From: Undaria pinnatifida
Lineage: Eukaryota; Sar; Phaeophyceae; Laminariales; Alariaceae
Length of the DNA: 64,000 nucleotides
Reading direction: 5' to 3'
NCBI GenBank assembly: GCA_012845835.1
Contig: JABAKD010000016.1
Coordinates: forward strand, 14,497,020 to 14,561,019
Positions 1 to 11,700 of the stretch are shown one piece after another. Every line of letters starts with the position of its first letter. Positions within the stretch are counted from its first letter, which is position 1. A program made the translations under genes and the position numbers. The notes beneath the pieces are model-generated. The model worked only from the letters and a program-made list of their open reading frames with translations. It made no database searches and was not told the DNA's origin.

Positions 1-146
1 TTTCACGGCTCTTCATTTACTGCCGTGTTTAGTTCTTGCTCGCATCGTAGGATAGCTTGGGACCAGCATAAATATCCTGGTTTTAGTACGGGCATGCGAG
101 AACACCGATTTCAACACACGCGCAAATGATGGTTCCGGCACTGTAC

Positions 147-679
147 CTGAACGAGCCATGACACTGATCGCAGCCAAAGATGTGCGCCGTGCTAGACTTG
201 CTGTGATCCCAGTACAGGTCCGTATGGCTGCCACAGTTCTTGCACTCAGAGCACGGAAAGGCCGTGTAGTGGCTACCCGTATCAATGATCACAGACACCC
301 TCTGCGGGGGGGTGCCGACGTAAACGTAGGCAAAGTGGGTTCCCCACCCGGGAAACAAGGGAGTGTCCTCAAAAGACATATACAACGACCGTCGGCCCTG
401 CCAGGTCCGTCTCGCCAACTTCTTCTCCTCCACCGCTACCGAGAGGGCAGCGTCCGTCGTGTGGTTGTGCCATGCTCGCCCGAGAGCAAGCGAGTAGAGC
501 TTCGTAGGCGTGCCATCAGCGAGGTCTGGCCCTGGCAGCTCCCTATCGAAGGGCAGAACCGACCCTCCGGGAAGGGGGAAGTACTTGTGATGTTGCGGAT
601 CGGTGAGCGCCGCCACTGCAGCCCCGGCGGCACAAATCAACGCCACGGACACACCATAAGGCCTAACGATTAACGTCAT
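147..679 (-). CDS. Secreted pepsin-family (A1) aspartic protease, first exon, partial
   Basis: The ATG is at 679 on the minus strand, followed by a hydrophobic signal peptide (residues about 5-24). Residues 118-126 (YVYVGTPPQ) and the first catalytic motif DTGS (133-136) are the N-terminal lobe signature of pepsin-like proteases. A Cys cluster follows (FPCSECKNCGSH, 141-152), as in plasmepsin V-like and other protist secretory-pathway proteases. The open frame reaches 83, but a good donor (TCAG/GTACAG) lies at 147/146, so the exon most likely ends there in phase 2 after CHGSFR. The flap Tyr and the second catalytic Asp would lie in later exons left of the window. Inferred role: an endoprotease of the secretory pathway, possibly membrane-anchored. 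A long TAC repeat lies 222 bp upstream of the ATG. No frame damage is visible. Confidence 0.75.
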
Positions 680-901
680 TCGCCTCGATCCCGCTCTCGT
701 GCCGTCGTCCTGCTCCTAATGGGCCTCGTTGTTGTGCTGCCTTTCCACCCGCAACAAACAAAAGAAACCCCTCGGTGCAAATGGGGTTTCGTAGGAGAAC
801 CTCGATGGTTGTTTTTAACGGGACCCGGGGTTGTTTTTAGCCAAGCACCGCCACCGATGACCGGTGAGCGCACGCACAACAATATAATAAGGGCCATATA
901 A

Positions 902-1698
<797 letters not shown>

Positions 1699-1739
1699 GT
1701 AGTAGAGTTGTGAAGTTTGGCCCGCTGTACAAGTGTACA

Positions 1740-1901
1740 AGTTGTTGTTGTTGTTCTCACATTAACTCGCATAATCAAGTCCGTGGCCACAGAACAGGCT
1801 TCAGTCACTCTGGAGCTGATGAATTCCCTTCGGAAAAACACAAAAACCCAAGGTGGCACGTACGTACACGCATAGTGTATATCACAGCTGACGCAATTCA
1901 T
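1740..1901 (-). pseudogene. Possible short LINE fragment beside the TAC repeat
   Basis: A block of about 34 bp at 1756-1790 (GTTCTCACATTAACTCGCAT and onward) is repeated in inverse orientation at 37511-37545. There it directly precedes a LINE reverse-transcriptase fragment. This makes a small minus-strand LINE remnant likely here. No catalytic motif is visible, so the assignment rests on the shared block only. Confidence 0.3.
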
Positions 1902-2150
1902 GCCTCCACCGGAAACATATAAAAGTGAAATCGGGAGTCAGTCTACGATGTGCCAGGTTTATACCGGTGCATACGTCTCGTTACTCGCGCCTGCAAAAAC
2001 CGACTGTACCGCTTGCCACCCAAGAAAGACCGGAAGAAAGACTACCCACCAGGCGTTTAATTGCACGTACGTGCAAGGTTTTTGGAATTGCACGTAAACT
2101 CAGTACTACAGCCCCTGCCGACCTCGAGAGCAGACCTCGAGCCCCCCTAA

Positions 2151-2280
2151 GGGTTGGGTTGGGGTTAGGGTTAGGGTCAGGGTTAGGGTTAGGGTTAGCG
2201 CTAGGGTTAGGGTTAGGGTTAGGGTTAGGGTTAGGGTTAGGGTTAGGGTTAGGGTTAGGGTCGGGTCTGGGGTTGGGTTG
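2151..2280 (+). repeat. Interstitial telomere-like TTAGGG array
   Basis: About 18 tandem TTAGGG units with variants (TCAGGG, TTAGCGC, TTGGG, TCGGG). The unit matches the common eukaryotic telomere type. It is internal here, not at a chromosome end of this window. Confidence 0.93.
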
Positions 2281-2296
2281 GTCTGGGCAGCGCAAC

Positions 2297-2640
2297 CGTC
2301 GTTTTGGAGAAACCCTATTTGCAGGACTGGCCTGCAACGAATTCTTGCAGGACGTGCCTCTGATTGGCCACCTGCAGCTTTTTACTTTTTATTGCCCGCG
2401 TTTTTTTTTTGGCGAATGCCTGCCGAACGCGCGGCGAAGCCGCGCGAGGGCACCTTTAGCCCCACGTACCGATCAAACGGTCAGGGTTGGGGTTGGGGTT
2501 GGGGTTGGGGTTAGGGTTAGGGTTGGGGTTGGGTGGGGCCTGTGCAGGTACCTGGAACAAAAGTGTGCCAAAACGTCCTGCAAGAATTTGTTGCAGGTCC
2601 GTCCTGCAACTAGGGTCTCCCGTCGTTTTGTGCGGACCTG
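2297..2640. repeat. Imperfect inverted repeat around a second telomere-like block
   Basis: The left arm at about 2297-2352 (core TGCAACGAATTCTTGCAGGA) matches the reverse complement of about 2563-2630 (core TCCTGCAAGAATTTGTTGCA on the plus strand). CCTGCAA-type words are repeated within each arm. Between the arms lies a TTGGGG/TTAGGG block (about 2480-2536). It may be an inserted element or a rearranged subtelomeric unit. Confidence 0.7.
2480..2536 (+). repeat. Second telomere-like array, TTGGGG-rich
   Basis: Units are mainly TTGGGG with three TTAGGG. The G-rich strand is plus, as in the 2151-2280 array. Confidence 0.85.
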
Positions 2641-2795
2641 CACATAGGGAGCCGCCATACACGAATCGCTATTGAATTTACGTGCAAATCTGAGAAGCCT
2701 TGCACGTACTACGTGCAATTTCACGGGAGCCGAAGACTACCACGTATATTATATACGTAGTATCTATCACTACGCATACGCACGACAGACCCAAG

Positions 2796-3290
2796 TCAAT
2801 TGGACAAAAGGAACAAAGAACAAATAAGAACTGGAAGGAAAGAAAATAAAAGAAAATAATTGGAAGTGTGGTGAGCTAAAGCTTTATTTTTCCGCATTCG
2901 CCGGAGGATGAAAGGAAAAAAAAACAGGAAAAAAAAGAAAAGAAAAGAGAAGAAAGCGAAAATAGAAAACGAAAAAGGAAAGGAAAGAAAAGAAAAGACA
3001 AGAAAAGCAAGAGTAAACCTTACTGAGTGCAATGTGCTGGTACTTTTCCAGAGTATGGGCATTCAGCTTGCACCCTCCTCTATCTATGGTATGATGCTAT
3101 ATATAGGTGCATTTTTTTTTTTTTTTTTTTTTTTTCCCCTAAAACCGTCAGATTTATCCCTTACAAGGATTTATGGCTTCCACGCACAAATTGCCCGCCC
3201 GTCCGCCCCCCCCCCCCCCCCCTTCCCCCCCCCCCTCCAACCCCGCTCGCTTTTGATCAAAACCAGGCCCCCACGTCCTTCAAAACTCCG
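2796..3290. other. Low-complexity, gene-free stretch
   Basis: A purine-rich tract of AAAAGAAAAG-like words (about 2810-3010) is followed by a T run (about 3111-3135) and C runs (about 3207-3235 and 3287-3298). The open frames here are compositional artefacts. Confidence 0.85.
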
Positions 3291-3294
3291 CCCC

Positions 3295-3590
3295 CCCCTC
3301 ACCGGTTATTCGACTTACAGGATTCACTTGATTAACGGATACATTTCCCTCCACAGCTGTCAGATTTGGTCCCCCTCAGAAACGGGTTTTATAGTTTCCG
3401 CGCTCAGGCTGACTAACATCACCCTGTTGACCCTGATAGCTACACTGTAGTTGTAAGGAGAGTCGCTGACCTATACGTATCCTTAATGAGGACACACAAC
3501 CCGTTATACGCGCGATCGGAGTATCACACACAGCTTGCAAAGATGAGTTTCGACAAAATATTCGATCTCACAGCTGGATTGTGTATTCAT
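3295..3590 (+). repeat. Dispersed repeat family 1, copy A
   Basis: It matches 8128-8405 in the same order, at roughly 75-80 percent by eye. Landmarks are CTCACCGGTT, CCACAGC..GTCA, GTCCCCCTCA, AATGAGGACAC, ACGCGCGATCGGAGT and TTCGATCTCACAG. No coding frame is conserved between the copies. Confidence 0.8.
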
Positions 3591-3734
3591 TTTTTATAAC
3601 ATACAAATAAGAACAGAAGTAGTACCGTGCAGCAGTGGAGCCGGGGGGTACCTTGCCTGCACGTCGTCGCACGTATGCACATGAAGAAAGATATAAAAAC
3701 TCACCCATATAGACTAGTATATTTCGAATATCAA

Positions 3735-4060
3735 CAACGCAGCTAGCTGCTTGCAAAGATGAGTATTGACCTGAAATTCGTCGAACTCACGGCTGACGTC
3801 CTTGAAATATTTTTTACCAATATGTATATACTCGTATATTGTATGTGTTTTTTTAACAAAACAATAATATGACCCCTCCCATTATGGAAAAACTCACCCA
3901 CATGGTATATTAAAGTACCAACAACGCAGCTTGCAAAGATGAGTATTGACCCGAAATTCGTCGAACTCACGTAATACGCGCGATCGGAGTATCACTCACA
4001 GCTTGCAAATCTTTGATGAGTTTCGACAAAATATTCGATCTCACAGCTAGCTGGAGTGTA
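3735..4060 (+). repeat. Partial tandem copies of the 3' part of repeat family 1
   Basis: The segment CAGCTTGCAAAGATGAGTAT with TCGTCGAACTCACG-type ends recurs at about 3740-3792, 3925-3972 and 3970-4055, in addition to 3527-3575. It forms a small degenerate tandem array. Confidence 0.7.
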
Positions 4061-4104
4061 TTATTATTTTTTTAGTATAATTTTAATCACTCTTTGATTT
4101 CAGG

Positions 4105-4285
4105 GAGTTTTTTTTCGTCTCGGCCTAAGTATGCGATTCGCGGAACTGAAATTCTCTGCCAAATAGCTTCGTTCGAGCGCCGGCTTCGGGGGGCGGCTCC
4201 AACGCCCCTCTCGCCCTGCCGTGTCCGTTCCGCACATCGACGTGAACGCGGACGGATGCCGAGCGAGACAAGCGAGAAGTTGCAA
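4105..4285 (+). repeat. Dispersed repeat family 2, copy A
   Basis: It matches the reverse complement of 20775-20950 closely, and part of it matches 24478-24545. Shared words include GTATGCGATTCGCGGAACTG, TTCGAGCGCCG and GCGAGACAAGCGAGAAG. It ends in a typical CGAGCGAGACAAGCGAGAAG tail. The type of element is not recognised. Confidence 0.75.
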
Positions 4286-4538
4286 AAATACCGCATGTCG
4301 AGGAGGAATTCCGGAGATTTTGGTTGTATCTTAATGTCTGCAGCGCCTGGATGATTTACAAAAATTGGCATCATTTCCAAACAAAACGGCTGACGGTAGT
4401 TGCTGCTGGTACTGTTTTGAATTTTGCGGTGGCATGACCTTCTTCCAACCATTTCCCTATTTTTCCGTCCCCCACCTCTTCTAATTTTATCTACTTCTGC
4501 CTTTCCCTACATCTGTTCATTTTAGCGGTTAGTCTACC

Positions 4539-5790
4539 CTAATCCTCATCGACTTTCCCACCGCAGGGCATTGGCCCCAGTCCTCCTCTTTCTTCTTTCG
4601 TGCCTCTTGCGGCTTGGCGGTCTCTCAGGCTTAGTCTATATCTGTCTGTTAACTGCGTGAAATCGGGACCTGAGTGAGTGGTCACCGAGACGATCTGGAA
4701 GAGACGTTCCTTGCAGACGCCTTTCTGCGATAGGGACGATTCGTCCATCCCTCCGACAATACTGGCCGCTACCTGTGGGATCATGTCGCTGTCTTATTTC
4801 CCGAGGCGCCCAAAGTGTTCCGCCGCGAGGGTGGTGAGTTTGTAGCTGCGCTCGTCGAAGGACGCCTGTCCAGGACAGGCGTAATGATTGCGCTTGCGCG
4901 CCTCAAAAGCGAAAACAGCTGATCCGTTTCGGTCCGCGCTGTCTGTCCGCATGCGGGCGCCCGCTTGTGTATCCGCATACATACGTGACGTCAACCAGTA
5001 TCGCCTTGTTGCGATACTCCGATTCCGTAGCATCTCGGAGTCCTCGCGCCTCAATAACGATGTTCATTCGTAAATCCATGTTTGCGTGGAAGGGGGATCC
5101 GTTTTCCACCTGGTGGCGGATGGACAAGTTCTTAAAGGTGCGGGAAAGCGCGTGCACCAGGGGCTGGTGCTTGTTCATTTGCGCGTCCGATCGGTGACAC
5201 AGTCGTGCATGCCGCGTATTAACCTCCGCTGCACCGCGGTAGGGGTAACTCATATCCAGGAATTATCTATTCCCAAGAATCTCCTTCCTGTAGTCACGAA
5301 CTCTGATGTTGGGATGGTTGTGGCCGAGTCGACAGACCTCGCCCTTAAGAAGGCGGTAGCTCCTAGTCCCGATTGACTCCGCTGCCTAGCCTTGGCCAAG
5401 CCTCAGATCTCGTTATCTCTTTGAGAGTCGCCCGTTCCTCGCTGGGCCCTCGTCTCGGGGAGCTGGTCCTACGAAGCGACCTACCTCTCATAACGACCTC
5501 GATTTATTTACCAGTTTTCCCCGTCTATGCTGCTCTTTGCTAAAGCTGATAGTTCCGACGTCGTGTGCTGGCAACACTTCAACACTTCCGCAGCTGATTG
5601 CTTGTTTTCCGACTATAAAGGCTCTGTCCCGCCAGCTTTTCGGCACGCTATTCGCCACGGCTTCCTCTGAAACCCTATGCAAATCGCCGAGGTCCCTGTT
5701 CCAAATGCGCCGAACGAGGTCATAATCGAGCAGCTCCATCGCGACTTTGTCCCCTACAGCGCCGGACAGATCAGCAAGCACCTCCGGCAC
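4539..5790 (-). pseudogene. Decayed LINE (non-LTR) ORF, C-terminal region
   Basis: Frames on the minus strand, broken by shifts, read in order: a segment ending at 5488 (RRIWNRDLGDLHRVSEEAV); about 5253-4903 (HALSRTFKNLSIRHQVENG, KAILVDVTYV); about 5054-4790 (EARKRNHYACPGQASFDERS, TTLAAEHFGRLGK); and about 4784-4600 (VAASIVGGMDESSLSQKG, KERLFQIVSVTTH). The same block order recurs at 12640-13152, with the tail also at 13380-13740, so this is a repeat family and not a host gene. From general knowledge, this resembles a conserved C-terminal domain of protist LINE proteins. The D...KAILVDVT pattern might be an endonuclease-like core, which is inference. Confidence 0.6.
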
Positions 5791-6312
5791 CGTCGTTACC
5801 AGTTATGACCGGTGCTGACATCCTCCGGACTTCAGCCGACGACAGCCAACACCCTCCGCCCCCCGTGAACAGGCTCGCCTTCGCCTGCTGATAGGGTTGC
5901 AGGGTCAGCATTTTTTTGTCGGGCACCCGTCCGCGAAAAACGACGCCTATCCATTCATAGTACATAAATGCTCTTATTGTACGGAAACCAAAAACCGCTG
6001 TCTATAGCATTACCACCGTAAAGTCCACACCAGCCACGTGTAGTTTGCTCCCTTCCACCTCATAGTTTATCTTTGAAATATTGGACAACTGCATTTAGCA
6101 TGCAGGTAGAATCTGTTGCTCCCATCTAACTCCCCCCTCCCCCCCCCCCCTCCCCCTTCCCCTCTGCCCCGCCATAACTAAATCCGCCAGAGGTATCAAC
6201 CCTACCCCGCAGGTGATATCGTCTCTTTACGTTTCGAGCCATCCGTGCAGCAGCTCCATCTCATTCATATGGTCTTCAAGTTTCAATAACCCCCCCCGCC
6301 CCTCCCCCATCC
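5791..6312. other. Gene-free stretch
   Basis: Mixed sequence with short C and T runs (about 6125-6160 and 6289-6307). No conserved frame, RNA gene or repeat match is seen. Confidence 0.6.
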
Positions 6313-7777
6313 GTTGAAGCAGCAATCCAAGGAGTCACGATGGGGGAAGGTACGGTATCGGGGTTGATGTTTGCGGACGATTTCGTGGGGATATCAGAAA
6401 CAAACACCCGAAGGGTTACAAGAACAGATGGAAAAGGAACTAAAGTGCACAAGGAAGGGGAGAGTGACAGTGAATGTACAAAAGTGCGCAGTAGTAGTAG
6501 TATTAATAGTAGTAGTATTAGTGGTAGTAGTAGCAGTAGTAGTAGTAGTAGTAGTAGTAATAGTAGTTGAAGTAAGTATGTAACGAAGACAAGGTGATTC
6601 CGGTAACTTTCAAATGGAAGTGGGGAGAAGATTACCTACCAATCGTAGACCAGTATACGTACCTTGGCGTAAAGATATCAAACGACTGCTCTTGGGATAC
6701 ACACATAGCGAAAGTAATAGGAAAGGGTAACGCGCAAGTAGGCAAGATGGATGCGATCCTAACCGACTCGCACCTTGACACTAGGATTAAGAGATGTACC
6801 ATCTGATGAACGTGATTGTACCAAAGCTAGAGTATGCAGGAGAAGTATGGGAAGGGAGCGCGAAATTCGTAAAAGAATGGAAAATATTGCACATGACAGC
6901 AGCTAAAAAGACACTAGGATGCTCAAGTACGACGAGCAATACAGCATTAAGAGCGGAACTAGGAATATATCCACTTAAAACAAATAGAGACTCGAGAAAG
7001 TTGAGATGGCAAAATAAAGTAAGGAATATGCCAGAAAAGAGGTTGCCAGCCATAGCTGATAGGACGGCACGGGACAAGGCAACAAAATGGCGAACTGAAA
7101 TAAGATGGGACAACGTAGTCGAGAAAACATGGAAGGGTTTAGGAGACCGAGAAGAGGTACTGTGTATAGAGAACTTTGGCGGGTACAAGACAGAAGTAAA
7201 ATAAATTATAGAAGAAAGGGAAAGGCTGGCGCTAAGAAATATGTGAAAGAAGATAAACACTTGAAGATATACAGGGGGTTGAGGGAAGATATTGGAGTGA
7301 AAACATATTTGCACGCCCCGAACGGACGACGCAAAAAAGATGAAACTGCGATTTCGCGCAGGGGACCTGGACCTACCAGAAAGAAAGGGAGATACCAGTA
7401 GTCGGGAGGAGGAGAACGTGGATGCATACATGTGCCCGTGTGGCACTACAATACAAGTAGAGAGTAGGACTCATATAGTAGGAGAATGTGAACTATGCAC
7501 GGAGGAACGGGATGTGTTAGAGGAGATGATGAAATTAGACGAATGTGACATGGAAGAGTTTGGTAAACTAGAGAGTAGCGAGAAAACGATCGCTATCCTA
7601 GGAGATAGATGGTGGCCACAGACGGCGAAACAGGAAGGGGATAGGGTAAGCGAACAGTTTCTATGTAATATATGGAAAAAACGTACTGAGCGCCCAAATG
7701 CTGGGGGTGTCTCTATTAGGAGTGGGAACGGTGCTCCGTCTCGAAAGGGAAGCGTGGTCAACGCTATGGTTAATTGA
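6313..7777 (+). pseudogene. Degenerate LINE reverse transcriptase and C-terminal zinc-finger region
   Basis: The segment starts inside the reverse-transcriptase palm with VEAAIQGVT and the catalytic FADD box (SGLMFADDFVGISET, about 6358-6402). The frame then shifts to EGLQEQMEKELK (about 6400-6480). It is interrupted by an AGT microsatellite (6489-6568) and resumes in another frame with YLPIVDQYTYLGVKISNDCS (about 6630-6690), the thumb. It continues through EYAGEVWEG, LGIYPLKTNRDSRKLRWQNK and WRTEIRWDNVVEKTWKGL to about 7200. After further shifts comes a Cys/His finger (CPCG..THIVGECELC, about 7432-7500), then a tail to the stop near 7777. At least four frame changes make it non-functional. 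The 5' half of the element is absent. Confidence 0.85.
6489..6568 (+). repeat. (AGT)n microsatellite inside the LINE pseudogene
   Basis: AGT units with a few ATT, AAT, GGT and AGC variants lie between the palm and thumb segments of the reverse transcriptase. Confidence 0.9.
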
Positions 7778-7812
7778 CTAACGCAAGCAACAAATGAGTA
7801 CGCCCCCCCCCC
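7731..7812 (+). repeat. LINE 3'-end block shared with 9250-9345
   Basis: GCTCCGTCTCGAAAGG, a GTGGTCAA word, CGCAAGCAACA and GAGTACGCCCCCCCC are found in the same order at 9257-9340. That suggests a second, 5'-truncated copy of the LINE 3' end. The second copy is preceded by a tandem GAGTAGGAAGGGTGCTG unit (about 9195-9255). Confidence 0.65.
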
Positions 7813-7904
7813 TCCCCCCCGATTTGGTGTCTCTGGAGTGGTCACACCAGAGAATAACGTAACTCATTGACGCTGTGTAATTCAAAGGCAAGAAAGGAGG
7901 CACA

Positions 7905-8105
7905 AGGTGCCAAAGTCCGTCTTACGAGCGGTTTTTGGAAGGATGCAGCTCACCTGTTGTGCGACTCGCCGAGCACGTCACGGCGCTTCACGTTTGGTGC
8001 AAGCAATGTCTGCCTGGCGGGTGCCAACCCGATGTGCTCCGCCCCAGCATGGTAAGGATGCGAGGGTCTATGGTCATACGACTACGGCCATGCATGAATA
8101 TCGAG
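7905..8105 (+). repeat. Dispersed repeat family 3, copy A (inverse copy at 10785-10960)
   Basis: The reverse complement of 10785-10960 matches in order: GGATGCAGCT, GCGACT, CGGCGCTTC, CCCGACGTGCTC-like, GGATGCGAGGGTCT, and ATGGTCATACGACTACGGCC followed by ATGCATGAATATCGAGTA. Confidence 0.75.
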
Positions 8106-8127
8106 TACCCATTCCCCCCTTTTGACC

Positions 8128-8405
8128 CCTCGCCCCCCTCCCCTCACCGGTTGTACTAAAAACAAGTGACTACAGGATTACTTGTGCATTCCACAGCCGT
8201 CATATTTTGTCCCCCTCATAAACGAGTCGTATAGTTTCCGTGCACAGCTTGATCAACATCATCCTGTTGAACCTGGTACAAGCTAGTTCTAAGGGAGGTC
8301 GCCGACCTATCCTCAATGAGGACACGCACCTAGTAATACGCGCGATCGGAGTGTCACACACAGCTTGCAAATACGAGTTTCGACGAAATCTTCGATCTCA
8401 CAGTA
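8128..8405 (+). repeat. Dispersed repeat family 1, copy B
   Basis: Collinear with 3295-3590. It keeps the landmarks CTCACCGGTT, AATGAGGACACGCAC and ACGCGCGATCGGAGTGTCAC. It is followed by a T run and a short TACTATTTATAC tandem (about 8570-8605). Confidence 0.8.
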
Positions 8406-8644
8406 TCAGTGTTTTTTTTTTTTTATCGTACTTACCTGGTACATACATCGGTCGAAGTGTGATACGACCATGCTCGGGCCATGTTGAAGCCCCCCGTGCG
8501 TGCGGCGCCATGCCAATTTTATTGAACGAAGCCTGTCGTGCGACCACAGCCCAGAGTACGACCATACGCTACTATTTATACTATTTATACTATTTATACT
8601 ATTTATGGTGTGATACGTGATAACAACAACAACTGTTAACAGCC

Positions 8645-8870
8645 GGCGTCACCGGTAGTTCAATTGTAAGTCGCGTAGCAACAACTAATACTACTATTGC
8701 GTGAGGTTGATGTCGTAAGTTCGAGCTCCGCAAGGGATTATTTGTTACTATTAGTAGTAATTGACGCGCCGAACGTGCGAGGGCGCGAGCTCGCGAAATT
8801 CGATGCAAACGGACGAGCGAGCTGAAAAAGCTACAAAGCGGGAGCAGCTGAACCCTACCATATTTTGTTT
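8645..8870 (+). repeat. Diverged tRNA-related SINE copy
   Basis: A head with a B-box-like AAGTTCGAGCTCC (about 8719) is followed by the family body: AATTGACGCGCC, GAGGGCGCGAG, GACGAGCGAGCTG and GCTGAACCCTACC. The downstream GACACCTGTGACC tail of better copies (14008, 19733, 23322) is missing. Confidence 0.5.
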
Positions 8871-8934
8871 TAGCTGTCTTTGCTCATGCCATCTATTATG
8901 TTCGCACTTTTTCTCTCCCATTTTCCCTCCCTAG

Positions 8935-9065
8935 ACGTAACTCAGATCCGGGGTCACTCAACAGGCTCTTCTCCCCCCTCCCCACTACGGTACGCGCCTT
9001 CATGTTTATCGCGAGAAGAATTCAGCACTTTGTTCCTTCGTTGACTCTCATCAAATTGTGGGTAC
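8935..9065 (+). repeat. Block shared with 19418-19530 and 23028-23140
   Basis: Common order: ACTCAGATCCGGGGTCA, a C-rich run, CACTACGGTAC, TATCGCGAGAA, TTCAGCA, and TTCCTCGTCGAT-like. It is a third, diverged piece of the composite repeat at 18837 and 22843. Confidence 0.65.
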
Positions 9066-9656
9066 CCATGCTATTACGCGCTCTCGGCAATTTGTGTCTC
9101 TAGAAAACAAAAATCTTCCTATCTGTCGAGATTTGAACCTCTGACTCCCCAAGAGATCTTACTTGGTAGTATTGAAATAGTGCTCGAAAGGATTAGGAGT
9201 AGGAAGGGTGCTGATGTTCCGAGTAGGAAGGGTGCTGTTCCGAGTAGGAAGGATGCTGCTCCGTCTCGAAAGGAGTGCATGTGGTCAATGTACAGACGAC
9301 AAGCAACGCAAGCAACACTGAGTACGCCCCCCCCTCCGTCTCGAACATCTCACGGCGCTTCGCATTTTCAGATTTGTTGTACCGATTGGTTTACAGAATT
9401 GTTTACCGAACTTCGTGGTGTTCGCGCGAAATGAGGAAATATAACCCACGCGTCCGCACTTAGCCGTGCCCGTAGAACTAGCCCTCGGGGTCGACACGAC
9501 AGCTCTAACCCGGTTGTTTCTGCTTCCACCCCGACGAGCGAGCTAGCTGTGCAACCTCCGACTCCGACAAGCAGCCTAATTGAGCACCTCTGGCATAAGC
9601 CCGCAACTGGGGCGAAAGATCCGTCAACAGGGGCTTCGATCTGTGAGGATATAATA

Positions 9657-9736
9657 CCTGATGGTGGTGGTGGTGGTGGTGGTGGTGGTGGTGGTGGTGG
9701 TGGTGGTGGTGGTGGTGGTGGTGGTGGTGGTGGTGC
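9657..9736 (+). repeat. (GGT)n microsatellite
   Basis: About 24 GGT units. An open frame on each strand spans it (poly-Gly on plus, poly-Pro on minus). A plus-strand frame without ATG (about 9434-9914) is Ser/Thr/Pro rich before the repeat, but no family is recognised. Confidence 0.95.
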
Positions 9737-10249
9737 TGTTGCTGCTCCGAGGACTGCTCTTGACTTTGGCGTTTTGGTCATATTTCGTACCGGTGTGATA
9801 TTTCTTAGGCATTTAATGTGTACGTACGTCGTACATGGGTTTTTGTACTGCCATGTGTCATCTCTACCAGGTATTATTTTATCCTGCAAGAGTGCGTGGC
9901 CTGGCTCTTTTAGTTGACTTGGATGGATGATAAAACACCTACGGCTTCATCTGACACGGGATTCACGTAATAAAATATTCTTGGTACGAATGGCTACTGC
10001 CCTGGTATGATTGTTCTACGCGCAATGATAGCACACGATCGGTATCAGCACGAGAGAAGTTTTCGTGCTGAAAGCGGCAAGTTTTCCATCATTTTCGGAC
10101 CTGCGGATCGGCCCACGGGTCAGGCCCGCGGGGCGCCGGTACGACAAGGGCCCTCCGATAGGCAGCTGCAAGTTTGAAAAGGCGAATCTGAAGGCCAAAT
10201 CCACGAGTTCGACCCGCGGTTCAGCCGAAAACAACCAGCGGTCATGGTG

Positions 10250-10525
10250 GCTTGCCCCCCGAATGACCCGTATCTTGACCCGACCCGACCCGCGATATTT
10301 CCAAACCTCTTGACCCGACCCGCGAGGTTTTGAAACCTCTGGACCCGCCCCGCCCCGTCCCGCCCCGTCCCGCCCCGCCCCGACCCGCGAGATTTCAACA
10401 CTTCTTGGCCCGACCCGAACCGACCAAACCCGTGAGATTTTAAAACATAAGGACCCGACCCGACCCGACCCGACCCGCGACATTTTCAAGCGCTCCTGAC
10501 CCGACCCGCGGGTCGCGTCATGACC
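10250..10525. repeat. CCCGACCCG-type GC-rich minisatellite
   Basis: Degenerate GACCCGACCCG and CCCCGCCCCGT words are interspersed with GAGATTTCAA/GAGGTTTTGA spacers every 55-60 bp. This suggests a higher-order unit of that length. Confidence 0.8.
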
Positions 10526-10784
10526 CACCCGTGAAAACCCCTGATTAACTTAAGTTTTGTTTTACTAATAACCGGGTGGTGGTTCTCGTGGGGGGGGGGG
10601 GGTGATGTCGAGGGGGGTGATAGCCGTACGATGGGTAAGGTTGGGTAGGTGTGGCACATCCACCGAGGCACCAGAGGAGGCTCATATCACGGGGAGTAAT
10701 ACCACACTTTGCAATTGGAGGTCATTGGCACGCTTCGATGCTTCCACGCTTCCAGCCATAGGTAGGTGCCCGGGTCGGGGGGTG

Positions 10785-10960
10785 TACTCGATATTCATGC
10801 ATGGCCGTAGTCGTATGACCACAGACCCTCGCATCCCTACTATGCCGGGAGGGAGCACGTCGGGTTTTCACCAACCAGACAGACTTCGCGTGTGCCAAGC
10901 GCGAAGCGCCGTAAGGTGTACGGCAAGTCGCATGAAGGATAAGCTGCATCCTACAAAAAC
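10785..10960 (-). repeat. Dispersed repeat family 3, copy B (inverted)
   Basis: Inverse match to 7905-8105, including ACTCGATATTCATGCATGGC followed by CGTAGTCGTATGACCA. Confidence 0.75.
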
Positions 10961-11109
10961 AGTCATGAGGCGGGCTTCCGCACCTTGTGCGTACTTTCTT
11001 GCATATGGATGGCGTAATACTTTATTTTCTTGTGTGGCCACTTTTAGAGACAGTGATCGACGGGGACTCTATGTAACGGCCTCGTGGATGCCGCACAATA
11101 ATTTGAAGG

Positions 11110-11275
11110 GTCATCCCACGCTACAGTGGTAGGGGTGCAGCAAATTCTAAGTATTTTTCGAGCGCCTAACATCAGGAAGTCAATCAATATCATCCATCAT
11201 CATCACCCGGGCATTCGTTCGCGCAACCCGACCAACATTTCTGTGCGCTAGTCCTTATTAATATACTAATACTAA
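11110..11275 (+). repeat. Dispersed repeat family 4, copy A
   Basis: It shares ATCCCACGCTA, GGTGCAGCA, TTCTAAG, GAGCGCCTAAC, AATATCATC, CATTCGTTCGCGCAACCCGA and CATTT with 52938-53150 (plus) and with the reverse complement of 58735-58860. No coding frame is common to the copies. The class is unknown. Confidence 0.75.
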
Positions 11276-11415
11276 TACTAACCCTAATCCTAATACTAAA
11301 TCTAATAGTCCTAAAACAAGTATGTTCGTAAACTTATCATACTAACCCATAGTTCCATGCTGGGGAGCTCAGCCGGTAACATCGGTAGCAATATCACATT
11401 GATTGTCAGAAGCGT

Positions 11416-11506
11416 TCGTTTGGGCACTAGTTTGGGCACTAGTTTGGGCACTAGTTTGGGCACTAGTTTGGGCACTAGTTTGGGCATTAGTTTGGGCACT
11501 AAAAAC
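11416..11506 (+). repeat. 12-bp minisatellite, unit GGGCACTAGTTT
   Basis: About seven nearly perfect tandem units; one carries ATT in place of ACT. Confidence 0.95.
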
Positions 11507-11544
11507 TCTAACTCCTGCCGCGGGATGACTCGTAAAAAAACACA

Positions 11545-11700
11545 CACCTTGCACACACCATGCACACATCATGCACGCATCATGCACGCATCATGCACGC
11601 ATCTTGCACGCATCATGCACACATCATGCACACATCATGCACGCATCATGCACACATCATGCACGCATCATGCACATTATACAGTATAATCGTATCATGC
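11545..11700 (+). repeat. 10-11-bp minisatellite, unit CATCATGCACA/G
   Basis: About 13 tandem units ending in ATTATAC. The His/Ala/Ser/Cys open frames through it are artefacts. Confidence 0.93.

Noticed and set aside
9438-9450. CCCACGCGTCCG, identical to a cloning-adapter word
   Set aside because: Twelve bases only, in ordinary flanking sequence; chance is sufficient and no vector sequence adjoins it.
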